Made by a program: the position numbers and the translations under genes. DNA of 36,060 nucleotides from assembly GCA_000969725.1 (NCBI GenBank), contig JXSR01S017942.1; one strand, written 5' to 3'. The notes beneath the pieces are model-generated. The model was not told the origin of the DNA and did not search any database. It was given only the letters and a program-made list of their open reading frames with translations. This document shows, piece by piece, positions 1-10,943 of the stretch (position 1 is its first letter; every line of letters begins with the position of its first letter). The stretch is from Ophiothrix spiculata. Lineage: Eukaryota > Echinodermata > Ophiuroidea > Amphilepidida > Ophiotrichidae.

Positions 1-325
1 GGGGGGGGGGGTCATTGGGTGAGAGCGGAGCAGAAAAAGACAGGAGCATGACGCATGCCAATATATGGGAGTGCCCCCCGTGAAACTAATGTTGGGTGAA
101 AGTTGTTGGCCTATACTTTACTGTAACAACCAGGACAATACGAAATGGGGACTAACATTCATACTACACCGGTATGTAAAGCATTGTACTTTCAAATGAA
201 GTTGATGATAAGAACATTATTAATCATCAATTCTGATTCAAAACGACGAACTGATTTCAATTTCATAAACTACATGTAGCTTCAAAGGTGTTTGTGAGAA
301 TAAAAAATACATACAATTAAGTTAA
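1..325. other. Window edge, no gene seen
   Basis: The window opens with a run of eleven G, then AT-rich DNA with no open frame, RNA gene or clear repeat that I can recognise. The G run may be the end of a repeat cut by the window edge. Confidence 0.5.
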
Positions 326-598
326 TTTATAGTTATACTGCCCTATATTCTCAAATTAAGGACTGGTCTAGGCGCAAATAATAACATCGGCAGAGTCATG
401 CAGGGAATTCAGGAATAAGTATGAATTAACGTATTTGAAAAATACGTATCTCGCGGGGGTATTTTATAGTTATACTGCCCTATCTTCTCAAACTAAGGTC
501 TAGGCGCAAATAATAACATCGGCAGAGTTATGCAGGGAATTCAGGAATAAGTATGAATTAACGAATTTTAAAAATACGTATCTCGCGGGGGTATTTTA
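326..598 (+). repeat. Tandem duplication, two 137-bp copies
   Basis: Two direct copies lie head to tail, at 326-462 and 463-598. They differ by a few substitutions and a small deletion near the start of copy 2. Each ends in the same GC-richer stretch with TCTCGCGGGGGTATTTTA. No open frame spans them. This is a recent local duplication of unknown function. Confidence 0.85.
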
Positions 599-1150
599 AG
601 AACTGAAAAATTGATAATTGAAATTAATCCTTTATTTAACTTGAAAAGCCTGACATATTCAATATGAAGAGAAATGAAAGGTAAATAGTTTTAAAGAATA
701 AGAAACGAATCAGTACTGAAAAAGAGCTATGCTTATGTAAATTGATGGAAGATGAATATATGAAAAAGTGGTCACTGAACTTATTAAGCAGTGTTAAGCA
801 CGAAGGACAGTTACAAAACCGATAATATTGAGTTTGCATCAATATCAATTTAGTTTAATAAGAGCCTTTGCCGGATAGACAGATAACGCTATTCTTATTC
901 AATCTTACTAGCCATTTATGCCAAATTAATGATAAAATGATGACCTGTTGCGCAAAAATTGATGGCAATATGCGATGTATGTATGTATATATAAAGCACC
1001 GGACATTTTTTTCTACAGCAGCAATGTAGTTTAATAGTTTCTTGTTTTGTTTTAGTTATAGCTTTAATATGAAGCCAATGTGCAGTTTATCACGTCACTC
1101 TTTAAATATATTTAAATATTAACAAGTAGAAAGCTATACAACAGCGAAAT
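599..1150. other. AT-rich intergenic DNA, nothing recognised
   Basis: Only short chance open frames are present, and their translations are low in complexity. No RNA gene or transposon end was recognised. Confidence 0.5.
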
Positions 1151-1155
1151 TTCAC

Positions 1156-1500
1156 AGAAAGCCCCTGGTATAATAAAAGAACAGGTGATAAATTTAAAAA
1201 AAATCAGTGTTATGGATAACGTTTTTCATTCTTAATGGCGTTATTTCCCACTTTTAATTTTGTGAAAGCAATGCTGAAGAAATTATTGATGTAAAGAATA
1301 AATCACGCCTGTATTTTAAATGTCAGGGTTACAAGTTTGCGTATACGTCTTGTGTGAAAGTCCGGATTTGAGAAAGTGATAATTTGAAGTATTGGACTCA
1401 AAAACAATATAAATGTAATGGAAAGGAATTTATCGTCAATCAAATCTAATAAAACTATATTAATTCCTGATGTTAATGTCTCTTTCACCTGAAGTTATTT
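1156..1500. repeat. Dispersed paralogous segment, copy 1
   Basis: This stretch aligns with 6306-6600 through shared blocks, for example CCCCTGGTNTAnAA, ACAGGTGATAAA and TTTTAAATGTCAGGGTTACAA. The two copies are old: substitutions and small gaps are scattered, and neither keeps a shared open frame. It may be an old repeat or a duplicated non-coding region, and no function can be assigned. Confidence 0.65.
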
Positions 1501-1765
1501 TATTAGTCTTTGGAGAGATTTGAAACCCCTTTTTAGAAATTATGATGTGATTTTATTTCATTTTTAAATCAAAATGTGACGCGCTACATCAAAAGGTACA
1601 TCATTGTGGTATTTGACCAAATACATATTTTTGCATTAATTGAAGGAGTGGCTTTAATATGTTTAAAATAAGACGTAGGCCTAGTTTTTGAAAAGTTATC
1701 CATTCTTTATTGAATGTATAATAAACTTTTCATTTTATTTTCCTATAATTTACATGGTCACGGAG

Positions 1766-1790
1766 ATCTTTGCTCATTATGAGCAAAGAT
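1766..1790. repeat. Perfect 11-bp hairpin
   Basis: ATCTTTGCTCA and TGAGCAAAGAT pair perfectly around a 3-nt loop. The hairpin lies just beyond the 3' end of the LINE fragment that reads on the minus strand, so it may belong to that element's 3' UTR or be unrelated. Confidence 0.6.
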
Positions 1791-1809
1791 GTTTTTGTCT
1801 ATGACCTAT

Positions 1810-2212
1810 ACCTTGACCTAAAGCCGTCCTACTAAGTTTTGTCTTGGAGATGGCTTCCCAACAACCATACGCCTCCAGTCTTCTCTGCTGGATGTAATGT
1901 GGCCTGCAGCTGCTATATTAGCAATCGTGTTGTTGTCGCAGAACTGCCTAATGTCTTCCAACCACTTTTTCTCATGTCTTCCTCTTCGTCTGTTGCTCTC
2001 TGTGTCCTTCTAGCAAGATCTTTGGGTAGCGTTCATTTCCCATTCTTTTTATATGGCCAAAATATTTCAGCTTCTTGGTCATGATGGTATCAATGATATT
2101 TTGGGAGTAGTTCAGCCTCTCTCTGATATGGATATTTCTAAGTCTGTCTCGTAATATAACCCCAAGTATTTTTCTTAGACATGCCATTTCAAAAGTCTCT
2201 GTTGATCTGATT
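1810..2212 (-). mobile_element. LINE fragment, C-terminal tail of ORF2
   Basis: The minus strand encodes the region after the reverse transcriptase of non-LTR retrotransposons, in family order. First comes MACLRKILGVILRDRLRN, then LKYFGHIKRM, then, in another frame, KKWLEDIRQF and DWRRMVVGKPSPR. The pattern (C-x-R-x-I-L, then YFGH-x-x-RM, then K-x-W-L-x-D-I) is typical of the C terminus of LINE endonuclease/reverse transcriptase proteins. One frameshift near 1985 splits the frame. The endonuclease and RT core are missing, so this is a dead, 5'-truncated copy. The exact clade (RTE, CR1 or Jockey-like) cannot be settled. Confidence 0.85.
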
Positions 2213-2392
2213 TTTTAAAATCTACAATACTTAATAATTAATTTTCTTTTATTTGCTATCGTGAGGTTGTCATGTCTTTTGCCATGTCGTGTCTTAAATA
2301 GAATCGTAGGAAAACTCATTACAAAATGGTTCTGGGAAACATTTGTCTTGGGTTTTAACATTTAAACGCAGACTATCCATTTCTTGTTTTCC

Positions 2393-2645
2393 TACACTGT
2401 TACACTGTTGGGCAATTTTTTAGCGTTGGTTAAACTATGAACAACCCAATTGTTGGGTAAATAGTATCAACCAACTGTTGGTGAAATTTTACCCAATATT
2501 TGGGTAATTAGCCAAAACTTTTACCCAACAGTTAGGTAATTAGCCAACATTTTACGCAACGTTGGTAATTATTTACCCAGAAGTAGGGTTGTTCATAGTT
2601 GAACCAACGTTGGGTAAATTATTTGCCCAACGTTCTAACAGTGTA
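2393..2645 (+). mobile_element. Palindromic MITE family 1, copy 1 (TA target duplication)
   Basis: This is a 249-bp foldback element bounded by CACTGTT and AACAGTG and flanked by TA on both sides. The inside is a chain of TTGGGTAAAT and ATTTACCCAA motifs, so the element is nearly self-complementary. TA flanks and size suit a non-autonomous Tc1/mariner-type element. Two further copies lie at 3680 and 4558. Confidence 0.9.
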
Positions 2646-3048
2646 GGTCAATTCTAGGAGATGCAACCAATGTTGTGCAAATTTAAATAACCATAACACA
2701 TATGGCAAATGTGACATATTAACTTCCTCCATATTGGGTCTCTAGGAAACCTTTGCATTTGTTATAAATGTCAATCTATATTTGATAATGCTGGTATTTG
2801 TACTACCAATTATCATGATTATATGCGTCTTGAAGATATTTCAATGTCATGATTTCATGATTAGGAACTCAAATACCAATGTAATCATAGGTAATTGTGG
2901 GTGTTAACAATTAGTTCCTAAAAGACGACATTTTGACAGCTTGCTTTTGAAGTAACATTCCAATATATCAAATTGTTGCTATGTTTCTAGGTGGTTGGGC
3001 TCTGCAAAAGTGACAAATAAAACACTTTGTGACAGTAAACATGGTAAA
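2646..3048. other. Intergenic, nothing recognised
   Basis: AT-rich sequence between transposons. No gene, RNA or repeat was recognised. Confidence 0.5.
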
Positions 3049-3051
3049 TAC

Positions 3052-3430
3052 AGGGTGTCCAAAAAGTAATGGCTTTTTAAGACTCCTCTAGGACCTGCTG
3101 CAAAAATGTTACGTACTGTTGATCTTTCCACTTTGCGTTCTGCTGAAAGTCGACGGATAGACTCTTTGGACTCTGCAGTATTATGTGTCTATAGTTGGAC
3201 AAATATTAGCCTTTGATTCATCCGATTTCCTAGGTACATCCAACAGTAACAGATGTGGTGTCTAAAAACATTTTACCACACCTAGGACGGTTTGTTTTGA
3301 GTTCTCCGAAATAAAAAAATGTTTTAAATGCATATGAGTTGATATCAATGGTGATATAATGTGTCCTGTGAAAGGTGATGCTTGCAGTGTGTAGCTCTGC
3401 TTGCAGTGAAAGGGTTATGATGGACACCTG
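3052..3430. mobile_element. Mariner-like element remnant
   Basis: The left end CAGGGTGTCCAAAAAGTAAT resembles mariner terminal repeats and is preceded by TA. The probable right end, TGGACACCTG at 3421-3430, is its inverted and slightly decayed partner. No clean TA follows it, so the right boundary is less certain. No transposase is readable. Confidence 0.55.
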
Positions 3431-3679
3431 GAATACAAAATAAAATATCTCTATGGTTTCAAAATAGTAATGCCCGTTTAGAATACTTTAAAAGAACCAA
3501 TAGGGTTGTACTTGGTTAATTACAAAAAATTGCTCAAGCTTTTAGTTTTTAAAGGAGACTCGACATCAAAATGACATAACAGGTTTTTTGCTTGCGTCGT
3601 CTGCTATCAGTGGGCACCTGTTCGTGGCCTGTGTGTTACCACTGACCAAATCCCACCACTGACCAAAATGTTCTCTGTG

Positions 3680-3932
3680 TACACTGTTAGAACGTTGGGT
3701 AAATAATTTACCCAACGTTGGTTCAACTATGAACAACCCTACTTCTGGGTAAATAATTACCAACGTTGCGTAAAATGTTGGCTAATTACCTAACTGTTGG
3801 GTAAAAGTTGTTGCTAATTACCCAAATATTGGGTAAAATTTAACCAACAGTTGGTTAATATTATTTACCCAACAATTGGGTTGTTCATAGTTTAACCAAC
3901 GCTAAATATTTGCCCAACAGTATAACAGTGTA
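3680..3932 (-). mobile_element. Palindromic MITE family 1, copy 2
   Basis: Same family as 2393-2645, in reverse orientation. TA flanks are present at 3680-3681 and 3931-3932, and the ends are CACTGTTAGAACG and its partner. It is close to the other two copies in sequence, which suggests a recent burst. Confidence 0.9.
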
Positions 3933-4275
3933 GTAATTCTAGTGACCAATAAATTCAGTGATCTAGCCAGTTTGCATGGTTTGTGACCAAGCCACAGCCG
4001 AGGTCTGAATATGTGTATGCTTTTGGGTATTTCTTTACAAGTCGATGATCTGGTCAAGAGTTACACATGAAATGCGCATTTATTAACCTATAAGCAAAGG
4101 TCAGTCAAGGTCAAAAATTAATATTAAGGTATCAAAGTCACGAAAATATAGTTATATAATGTAGCATATATTTTATGTATATACTTTTTCTTTCATGGAT
4201 TTTTCAGATTTTACATTGGCAATATTATGCAACTACCTAGAGACATTTGTGAATCCGAAAGAAAAAAAAACCCAA
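3933..4275. other. Intergenic, nothing recognised
   Basis: AT-rich sequence between two foldback elements. No coding or RNA signal was recognised. Confidence 0.5.
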
Positions 4276-4276
4276 T

Positions 4277-4426
4277 AGCTAGGTTGCGCAAACTGTCGTT
4301 CGGTCAAACCGAACGTAAATTCTTTTGTTATTCATGAGTTACCCATGCGAATATTCATGAATAACAAAAGATTATGAGGCTGTTTTCCGTTCGGTTTGAC
4401 CGAACGACAGTTTGCGCAACCTAGCT
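4277..4426. mobile_element. Short foldback MITE with 39-bp perfect arms
   Basis: The arms 4277-4315 and 4388-4426 are perfect inverted complements, starting AGCTAGGTTGCGC. A second inner inverted pair, CTTTTGTTATTCATGA and its complement, lies inside. Perfect 39-bp arms imply a young insertion. The exact target duplication is ambiguous because the element ends are themselves palindromic. Confidence 0.85.
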
Positions 4427-4557
4427 TTTGTCACAAACCTAACTTTTCATTCAGGCTATATCTAACATCTCAAAATACCACATTATATATTTTTGAGTTA
4501 TATTGCAATTACGATGGAAAATGTAGTCTCTCTGCTACACAATTATTGTTATTTTCA

Positions 4558-4809
4558 TACACTGTTATACTGTTGGGCAAATATTTAGCGTTGGTTAAAC
4601 TATGAACAACCCAATTGTTGGGTAAATAATATTAACCAACTGTTGGTGAAATTTTACCCAATATTTGGGTAATGAGCTAAACTTTTACCCAACAGCTAGG
4701 TAATTAGCCAACATTTTACGCAACGTTGGTAATTATTTACCCAGAAGTAGGGTTGTTCATAGTTGAACCAACGTTGGGTAAATTATTTGCCCAACGTTCT
4801 AACAGTGTA
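4558..4809 (+). mobile_element. Palindromic MITE family 1, copy 3
   Basis: Same orientation as the copy at 2393 and nearly identical to it. TA flanks are at 4558-4559 and 4808-4809, with the same CACTGTTA and TAACAGTG-type ends. Confidence 0.9.
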
Positions 4810-4910
4810 GTCTCCACATTCGATAATGCATGGTTATGATAACAGCAATTAGATTATGGCAATTATGTTAATATCTAAACATGATGTCCACTGTGCGTCA
4901 ATATTGTGCA

Positions 4911-5183
4911 AAGTAATTCTGTCCCACAAAGTCAAAACGCAGTATGTGCATTTCATATACATCGCAAGTTACTTCCTTTTTCCCTGGAGAAATCCTGCAG
5001 AAATGAGCAGACGACCAATTCTCTTCCATAATTTTAGGCAGTATCTACCATATCAACTTTTAAGTACATACAACCTTTTTGCATGGGAATGAGTTGAAGT
5101 GAAATGTCATGTTTAATGGAAGTACCTGCTATGCTTTACAAACGCACATACTGCGTTTTTACTTTGTAGAGCAGAATTGAAGT
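4911..5183. mobile_element. Probable foldback element
   Basis: An inverted pair encloses about 180 bp. The left arm contains AAAACGCAGTATGTGC and the right arm its complement, with imperfect pairing reaching AATTCTG on both sides. Ends and target duplication are not clear. The 78-codon open frame inside appears to be a by-product of the palindrome. Confidence 0.55.
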
Positions 5184-5189
5184 CCTGTC

Positions 5190-6300
5190 AAGGGACACTT
5201 TTAGATAAATTCATCAGTTACTAAATTCTAACATAATATTCTTTTCTTCTTTTCAAATAGTAAAAATATAACATTTTGTAGATTTTGCTTGATGGCTTTT
5301 AAAGATAGGTTTTATTTATATTCAGTTACAAATTACTTGTATTTTATGTTAACTTCTACAGACATATTTGATACAGTAAGTCAAATTGACTTAGAACACC
5401 AGATAAAAATTCACTATCTTTGATATCCACATATTTTGGATTATGTACTAGAGGTGTTCAGTAAGTTTGTGGCAAACTTAGAAAGAGATGAGCTATGTAA
5501 TTATTATTAATCTGTTATGTAGATCGGCTCAATTGAGGAATATTTGGAGAGTTTCAAGTAAATATATGCTTTCGTTTTTTGTTTTACATTATTTTGAAAC
5601 TTGCCTGTTGAAAGTTTCTAAACTTTACAATTAGGCATCATGTTAAAAATCGATAAAAAAATAACATAGCGATACCAAGAACGCCATATCCATCGTTTCT
5701 TAGACATTGTTGAGCTCTGCATCCAAGTTATTTTTATGCTATTCGAAAGAGTAACCTTTTTTCAAGTTTTGACACCTTTTTTGTTGTTGTTAAATGTGTT
5801 GGGTGTAGCTCCTCGGAGAAAGTTTTTAAGGTCAATGCATGTCAGTTAAGTTATTTTGTTTCTTCCGTTTTTCAATGCAAAATATCAACTCTCAAAAACC
5901 TTTAACTAGCAAGTTATAAGTTCCTGTAAAATAAATACAAAATCAGCTGTTTTCTTGAAATAACTTTCAAAAATAACATTCATCGTTTGAGATTATCTAC
6001 TCAAACATATCAATAAAGACTACATATTTCATCTCCTTCTACCAAGTCCACTTATGGCCACGAAGTTATTACACTCCCCTCGTAAACTATTTTAGTTGAT
6101 AAAATATTACGCTTGAGATTTATCATGTAGTAAATAAAACAGCTAATATTTCTTATTTTGATAATAAGTATCCAGAGAGGTCAATTTGATTTCATTAGAA
6201 CATGCACGTAAATCTGCAAGTTTACTTGCATCTAGAAATTATTCAAAATTACATAAATTGCATCATTAAAAGCAATGACACCAAAAAAATTGATGTAAAG
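5190..6300. other. AT-rich intergenic DNA, nothing recognised
   Basis: A 1.1-kb stretch with no substantial open frame, no tRNA-like boxes and no clear terminal repeats. Confidence 0.5.
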
Positions 6301-6305
6301 TGCAA

Positions 6306-6600
6306 GGAAACCCCTGGTGTATAAAATAACAGGTGATAAAACCAAATACAATCAATCATTGCTAAAGACATTTTTTCATTATTGATGACATGACTTCCCA
6401 CTCTGGTGAAAACAATTTGAAAAATTATTGATATAAAGAACATACTACACCTGCATTTTAAATGTCAGGGTTACAACTACGTAAGTTAAGTTTAGAGCCT
6501 GGAAGAATCTGAATATTGAACTCGGTATAAAAATACGGTATATGAAAAGAATTCACCGTCGATGAAATCTTCTAAAAAATCTGTTGAAAACTATATTTCT
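6306..6600. repeat. Dispersed paralogous segment, copy 2
   Basis: Partner of 1156-1500. The shared blocks run in the same order and orientation. The short open frame on the minus strand is not kept in the other copy, so the similarity does not look like coding conservation. Confidence 0.65.
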
Positions 6601-6768
6601 GTAGTTGATTTTTGACTATTGTCATTAAGTTATTTCTTTTTTTATAAAAAGAGTGAATACACCATCAATTTTTGTCATCTCAGCCTCCTCACAAAGTCAC
6701 GCTTCAGGGTTGTTCATCGACAACTCTGCATCCTATGAGTCTGCGTATTTTTATCACGCGGGAGTGAC

Positions 6769-7362
6769 TTAAGGTGGCCTAGCACAGATAGAATTCCTCT
6801 ATTTATTTTTCTTATTTTTTGATATATGGTGTTTCCATATGTGCCGATCACATTTCAGAAATAAAAAAATCGGGGTCACCGACATAGTTTTTGAGAAAAA
6901 TACACTTTAAAAACACTAAGTTTTACCACTTTTTACCATTGACTTCTATGGTAAAATCAAAATAAATCAGACAAAAACACTTATAATTGAAAAACGGCTC
7001 TATTTTTTTCTCTCTTTTTCACATATGTTTTGGTCCTTATATAGTTCTTTAAAAATCCGTAATAAAAAAAATATGGTCACCGACTTACTTTTTGAGATAT
7101 TAAGCAAAATTAACCAAAAAATGACATTTTTTTTAGCAATGACTAATATCTTAAGCACTGTGCGCTTTGGGCCCTGCGCCGTCAGGAGCAACGCGCATGG
7201 TCTCATGCGTGAATATAAAAATGACGCACATGTAAGATCGCGTTATATTAAAGCGCAAAATACAGTACGCTAAAAGCCCGGGATAAATACTTTGAAATTG
7301 TGCCTAACACCGCTGATATCAGCTCACTCGTGTCCGACACCGTTTCTGTGCTATTAAGGGCC
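6769..7362. repeat. Possible decayed transposon with internal repeat
   Basis: TAGCACAGA near 6780 recurs as its complement TCTGTGCTA near 7347, next to AAGG- and AGGG-type ends, which suggests weak terminal repeats. Inside, two related stretches about 200 bp apart (near 6802-6903 and 7000-7110) share GGTCACCGAC followed by a TTTTTGAGA motif. Boundaries and class are uncertain. Confidence 0.4.
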
Positions 7363-7599
7363 CTGCAACCCTTCATTTTCAGAAATGGTTAATGCACTGT
7401 AACTCAGCGACGGATAATTAAATCCAAATCAAAGTATACATTTGTAGAAGTGAATTTGCATACTGAACATGATGGTCAGGCTATTTTTGGACCAAAATGT
7501 GAAATTTTGGCCCTAAGGTCCAAAAAAGGTCCAAAAATCATGTTTTTGGCCCAAAATTTTACGGGAAAGCTATCTCAATTTTGTTTTGGTAAAATTTTG

Positions 7600-7860
7600 A
7601 ACCATTTTAATTTTTAGAATCTAGAAAGCAATATCTAGAAACGCATTTCTCAAATTTTTGATTTTTATCTTATTTTTTGAAATATTGCCAAAAATAGGTC
7701 AAAATGTGGCATACTTTGTCAAAAATAGTGTCAGGAGTGGGATTTTTGACATTTTTTGGACCAATTTTTGGCAATATTTCAAAAACTAAGAAAAAAAATG
7801 AGAAAAGCGTTCCCAGATATTGATATTATGCAAAATAATTGAAGAGCTGAGGGAAAAGTT
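7600..7860. repeat. Large imperfect palindrome
   Basis: Centred near 7728. The arms share TTGAAATATTGCCAAAAAT and its complement, and imperfect pairing reaches further out on both sides. The region is rich in CCAAAA and TTTTGG. It is probably a foldback element, but no target duplication was found. Confidence 0.55.
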
Positions 7861-7984
7861 TGGCGAGATAAATGCAACGGTATCTTAATAAATGTCCCTC
7901 AAAAAACTATATTTTGTAGACAATATACTTGATGATTTTCAATAAATTTTGTTCTTTTTTTTTACATTTCTTCGAGAAAACTAT

Positions 7985-8253
7985 AGGCCGAACCATAGTA
8001 GGCCTCCAAACAAAATTTTCCCTACCAAACATTTGGTCGTGACGTCACCAACCAAATATTTGCCATTGAATTTAAAGTATGAACGGGTAACAAACATTTG
8101 GTCTTTTGTATATGACAATTCAATAGCATGTGCAATCTAGCGCGAAATTGTATTTGGTGAAGTTATTTTGTTTGGAGTCACTCGTCATTTTGACGTCACG
8201 ACCAAATATTTGGTAGAGAAAATTTTGTTTGGATGCCGACTTTGGTTCGGCCT
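7985..8253. mobile_element. MITE family 2, copy 1
   Basis: A 269-bp element with about 65-bp inverted ends starting AGGCCGAACCA. The arms include CCAAATATTTGGTCGTGACG-type sequence. A diverged copy sits at 21730-21985 inside another element. The target duplication is not clear. Confidence 0.8.
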
Positions 8254-8610
8254 TAACTGCGACAATATGTAAATGATACTGCAGCTTGCAAACACTGTTG
8301 TTGATATGAAAGTAAACAAAAGTTAATTTCTTCATATCTCTTTATAATGTGGTCATATTGTTAATGAATATTCCCGGATGCATATTTCGATTTTAATTTG
8401 AAGCCATATCTTTTGAGTTATAAAGCTGAAAATTGTCTTGGTGGTGCACTGGTATTTTATTTTATTATAAGATCGGTATTACTTCAGAGACCTCGTTTGA
8501 GATGTGCATCTCATAAATAGTAATATAGTCCTAATAATTAGTCAGAATTTCGATTTTTTTTTCCCGCCCAAATTTAAGGTCAAAGGAATAAAACTGCAAA
8601 TATAGGGCTA
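8254..8610. other. Intergenic, nothing recognised
   Basis: AT-rich sequence without gene, RNA or repeat that I can name. Confidence 0.5.
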
Positions 8611-8618
8611 GATAGCGA

Positions 8619-9037
8619 CAGTGGCGTGCCAAGGATTTTTTGAGTGGGGGGCACAACCATCAGTTTCCCCCGAATGACCGGAGGCAAAATTTTGTAACTT
8701 TGGAAATGCGCGCGTAGCGCGCGAAAAATTTTGACAATTCAGCTAAAAATTGGCAAATTTTAACTGAATATTGATAATACATGAAAGTTCGCGCGAAGCG
8801 TGCAAATTTTTTCGCTTTTTCACCTTTAAATTATCAAAAACTAAGGGAAATTCAAGTTTTTCAATGATTTTCAAAACATTTAAAACTATTTTTCTTCTCT
8901 TTTCTTTTGATTTTTTTCTCTACTCCCCTTTCTTTTCTATCTTTTTTGTGTCAAGATCCCCGAATGGGCCTTTTCCCCCGACTGACTCACCAAACTCACG
9001 TGCCCCACCGCCCCCCCCCCCTTTGGGCACGCCAGTG
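8619..9037. mobile_element. hAT-type non-autonomous element
   Basis: The element runs from CAGTGGCGTGCC to GGCACGCCAGTG and is 419 bp long. It is flanked by a perfect 8-bp duplication, GATAGCGA at 8611-8618 and 9038-9045. An 8-bp duplication with CA-G ends is the mark of the hAT superfamily. No transposase is present. The inside holds CG-rich palindromes (GCGCGCGTAGCGCGCG) and a poly-C run. The open frames across the right half are low-complexity artefacts. Confidence 0.9.
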
Positions 9038-9108
9038 GATAGCGACACAGATTATTTTATCTTCTAGTACCCACGGTCAGTTAAATAAAAGCTTGCTGTC
9101 GTAACCCA

Positions 9109-9201
9109 AGAAAATGCGTTCTCGTAAGATCAGAAAATGCATTCTCGTAAGATCAGAAATGCGTTCTCGTAAGATCAGAAAATGCGTTCTCGTATAAGGT
9201 C
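9109..9201 (+). repeat. Four-copy 23-24 bp tandem repeat
   Basis: Four units of the form AAAATGCGTTCTCGTAAGATC lie head to tail. The units differ by single substitutions and one base of length. Confidence 0.9.
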
Positions 9202-9660
9202 ATTAAAATCAACAAAGAAAACTTGTTATTTTTGCAGTACCAGCTCATATGCTATATACCTTCCAGCTATCAATAGTGTCCAATTGTTCGAAATAAAGAC
9301 AATGTTTTATACCGTGTAGACCCTATTACCCTTAACCAATATGTTCTCTACCTAACAGGAACAGTAGATTAAATTTTATTTGCATTTTTTCCTCAAAAAC
9401 TTGCGATCATTGTCCGAATCTGTTAGGTTCTTCGGAATCCTTGTGCATGTTTAATTCTACCTTTGTATATTTAAATCACCAGTTTTATGAATAAAATGAA
9501 GAAGAACATCATGACATAATTTTCAATAAGAACTTTTTAAATATTAACTCGTCATGGGAGTGCAAGAAACTCGTGTCAGTAATGGCTGCCCCGGGTTAAC
9601 ACCTTAATACTAGAGATTTAAACAAATCCTCAGAATTTCTCTTCCATATGTCAGTGGCTC
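9202..9660. other. Intergenic, nothing recognised
   Basis: AT-rich DNA with no open frame of note and no repeat structure that I could find. Confidence 0.5.
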
Positions 9661-9664
9661 TTAT

Positions 9665-9703
9665 AATGGTTCTTCAGGGGACACCTTCACCTGAAGAACC
9701 ATT
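9665..9703. repeat. Perfect 14-bp hairpin
   Basis: AATGGTTCTTCAGG and CCTGAAGAACCATT pair perfectly around an 11-nt loop. The GGTTCTT motif also occurs in the repeat at 20150-20345, so this may be a tiny relic of the same family. Confidence 0.7.
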
Positions 9704-10515
9704 CATAATGACCCAAAACCGGAGATTATACTGTGTGCAATTCAAACATATAGAACCGCCAGCTATTGCAGAAACGACTTTCTTACACTCGCATGACGAA
9801 CTGTAACCATGGTAACATTTTTCTACTTCGAAACACTGAATAAATACCTATGACCGAGTAAATCCTATATCAAATTGTCCTTGATTTTGAAATAATGTTT
9901 TCGTAGCTTTAATTGAATATATGCTCATAGCTAATGAAACATAAAATGAGGTACCGTAAAGTTTGATGTTTTGAGAATTTACGTTTTTCCGTTTTTAATT
10001 TTACAATAACAATTACCACACGACAACCTTGAGATATTTGTTGGTATTTTATCTGAAATTTTTTAACCGTTTATGTGTGGTTTAACATTCATTTTTGTTA
10101 AATCTGAAAATTATTAACATTCTTTTAAAAATCACATTGTAAATATGTTATCTCATGCATTGTTTTCACATTGATAATGTATAGTTACCATAACAACAGA
10201 CACCTATAGTATTGCGTCTATTATGCACTAAATGCTATATCAACACATTTTGACGGCAGTCTTGGACAGAAAATGTTGCAGATTTTACAAAAAGATAAAT
10301 CATCTTCTACATAGCACCGACTTGCCAAAGTACTTTTTCTGTTTTTTCCCTTTTGTTTTTGATTTGTGTTTAATATATGCAAAGTTTTGCAATAATGGAA
10401 TATTGCTAATATCTTACGAATAGATATGAATATAAATAGCATTATTTCAGGTGACTATCTTTGGAATTAAAAGTGCACAAGCACATTACAGGCGTGCTTA
10501 GAAACACATTTCAAA

Positions 10516-10616
10516 GTATAGACCTCTGGAAAGGCAGTCGTTACTGACAGTTTCATGGCATACCCTCGCTTACGCTCATTGGGTACCCATTCATCAGACG
10601 GGATAGAGTTTGCAAC
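10516..10616 (-). ncRNA. Hammerhead ribozyme, type I, unit 1
   Basis: Read on the minus strand. CUGAUGA (10591-10597) is followed by a 10-bp stem II formed by AUGGGUACCC and GGGUAUGCCAU, with one bulged G, a G-U pair and a 15-nt loop. GAAA (10551-10554) follows, then a 3-bp stem III (ACU and AGU around the loop GUC), then cleavage-site A in GUA. Stem I closes with CGU (10598-10600) and ACG (10539-10541), then after an internal loop CUCU and AGAG. All conserved core bases C3, U4, G5, A6, G8, A9, G12, A13, A14 and the A15.1-U16.1 pair are present. Predicted cleavage is between 10542 and 10541. The very short stem III is typical of retrozyme and Penelope hammerheads, which cleave best as dimers. 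Confidence 0.82.
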
Positions 10617-10842
10617 GCTTTCGACAAACCAGGCTAAATATACGTTTGTATATTCAGTGGTGTGAAAAACGTGACAAACCCGGCCATTCCGTGAAGTCAA
10701 CACTCCAGAAATAGTCGAAAGTGCTCAACCAGTGGGTTAGAACCACATGGGAGCGTAATTTAACAGCATTATTTCAGGTGACTATCTTTGGAATTAAAAG
10801 TGCACAAGCCCATTACAGGCGTGCTTAGAAACAAATTTCAAA

Positions 10843-10943
10843 GTATAGACCTCTGGAAAGCCAGCCGTTACTGACAGTTTCATGGCATACCCTCGCTTAC
10901 GCTCATTGGGTACCCATTCATCAGACGAGATAGAGTTTGCAAC
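10843..10943 (-). ncRNA. Hammerhead ribozyme, type I, unit 2
   Basis: Second copy, exactly 327 bp from the first: CUGAUGA at 10918-10924, GAAA at 10878-10881, stem III at 10869-10878, predicted cleavage between 10869 and 10868. The catalytic core and stem II are identical to unit 1. Differences fall outside, in the outer part of stem I, where CGU-ACG pairing is kept. Two intact cores in tandem would allow release of a unit-length RNA of 327 nt. Confidence 0.82.

Noticed and set aside
1972-2187. 71-codon open frame as an independent small gene
   Set aside because: Its sequence is the tail of a LINE ORF2 and continues in another frame, so it is part of a dead retrotransposon.
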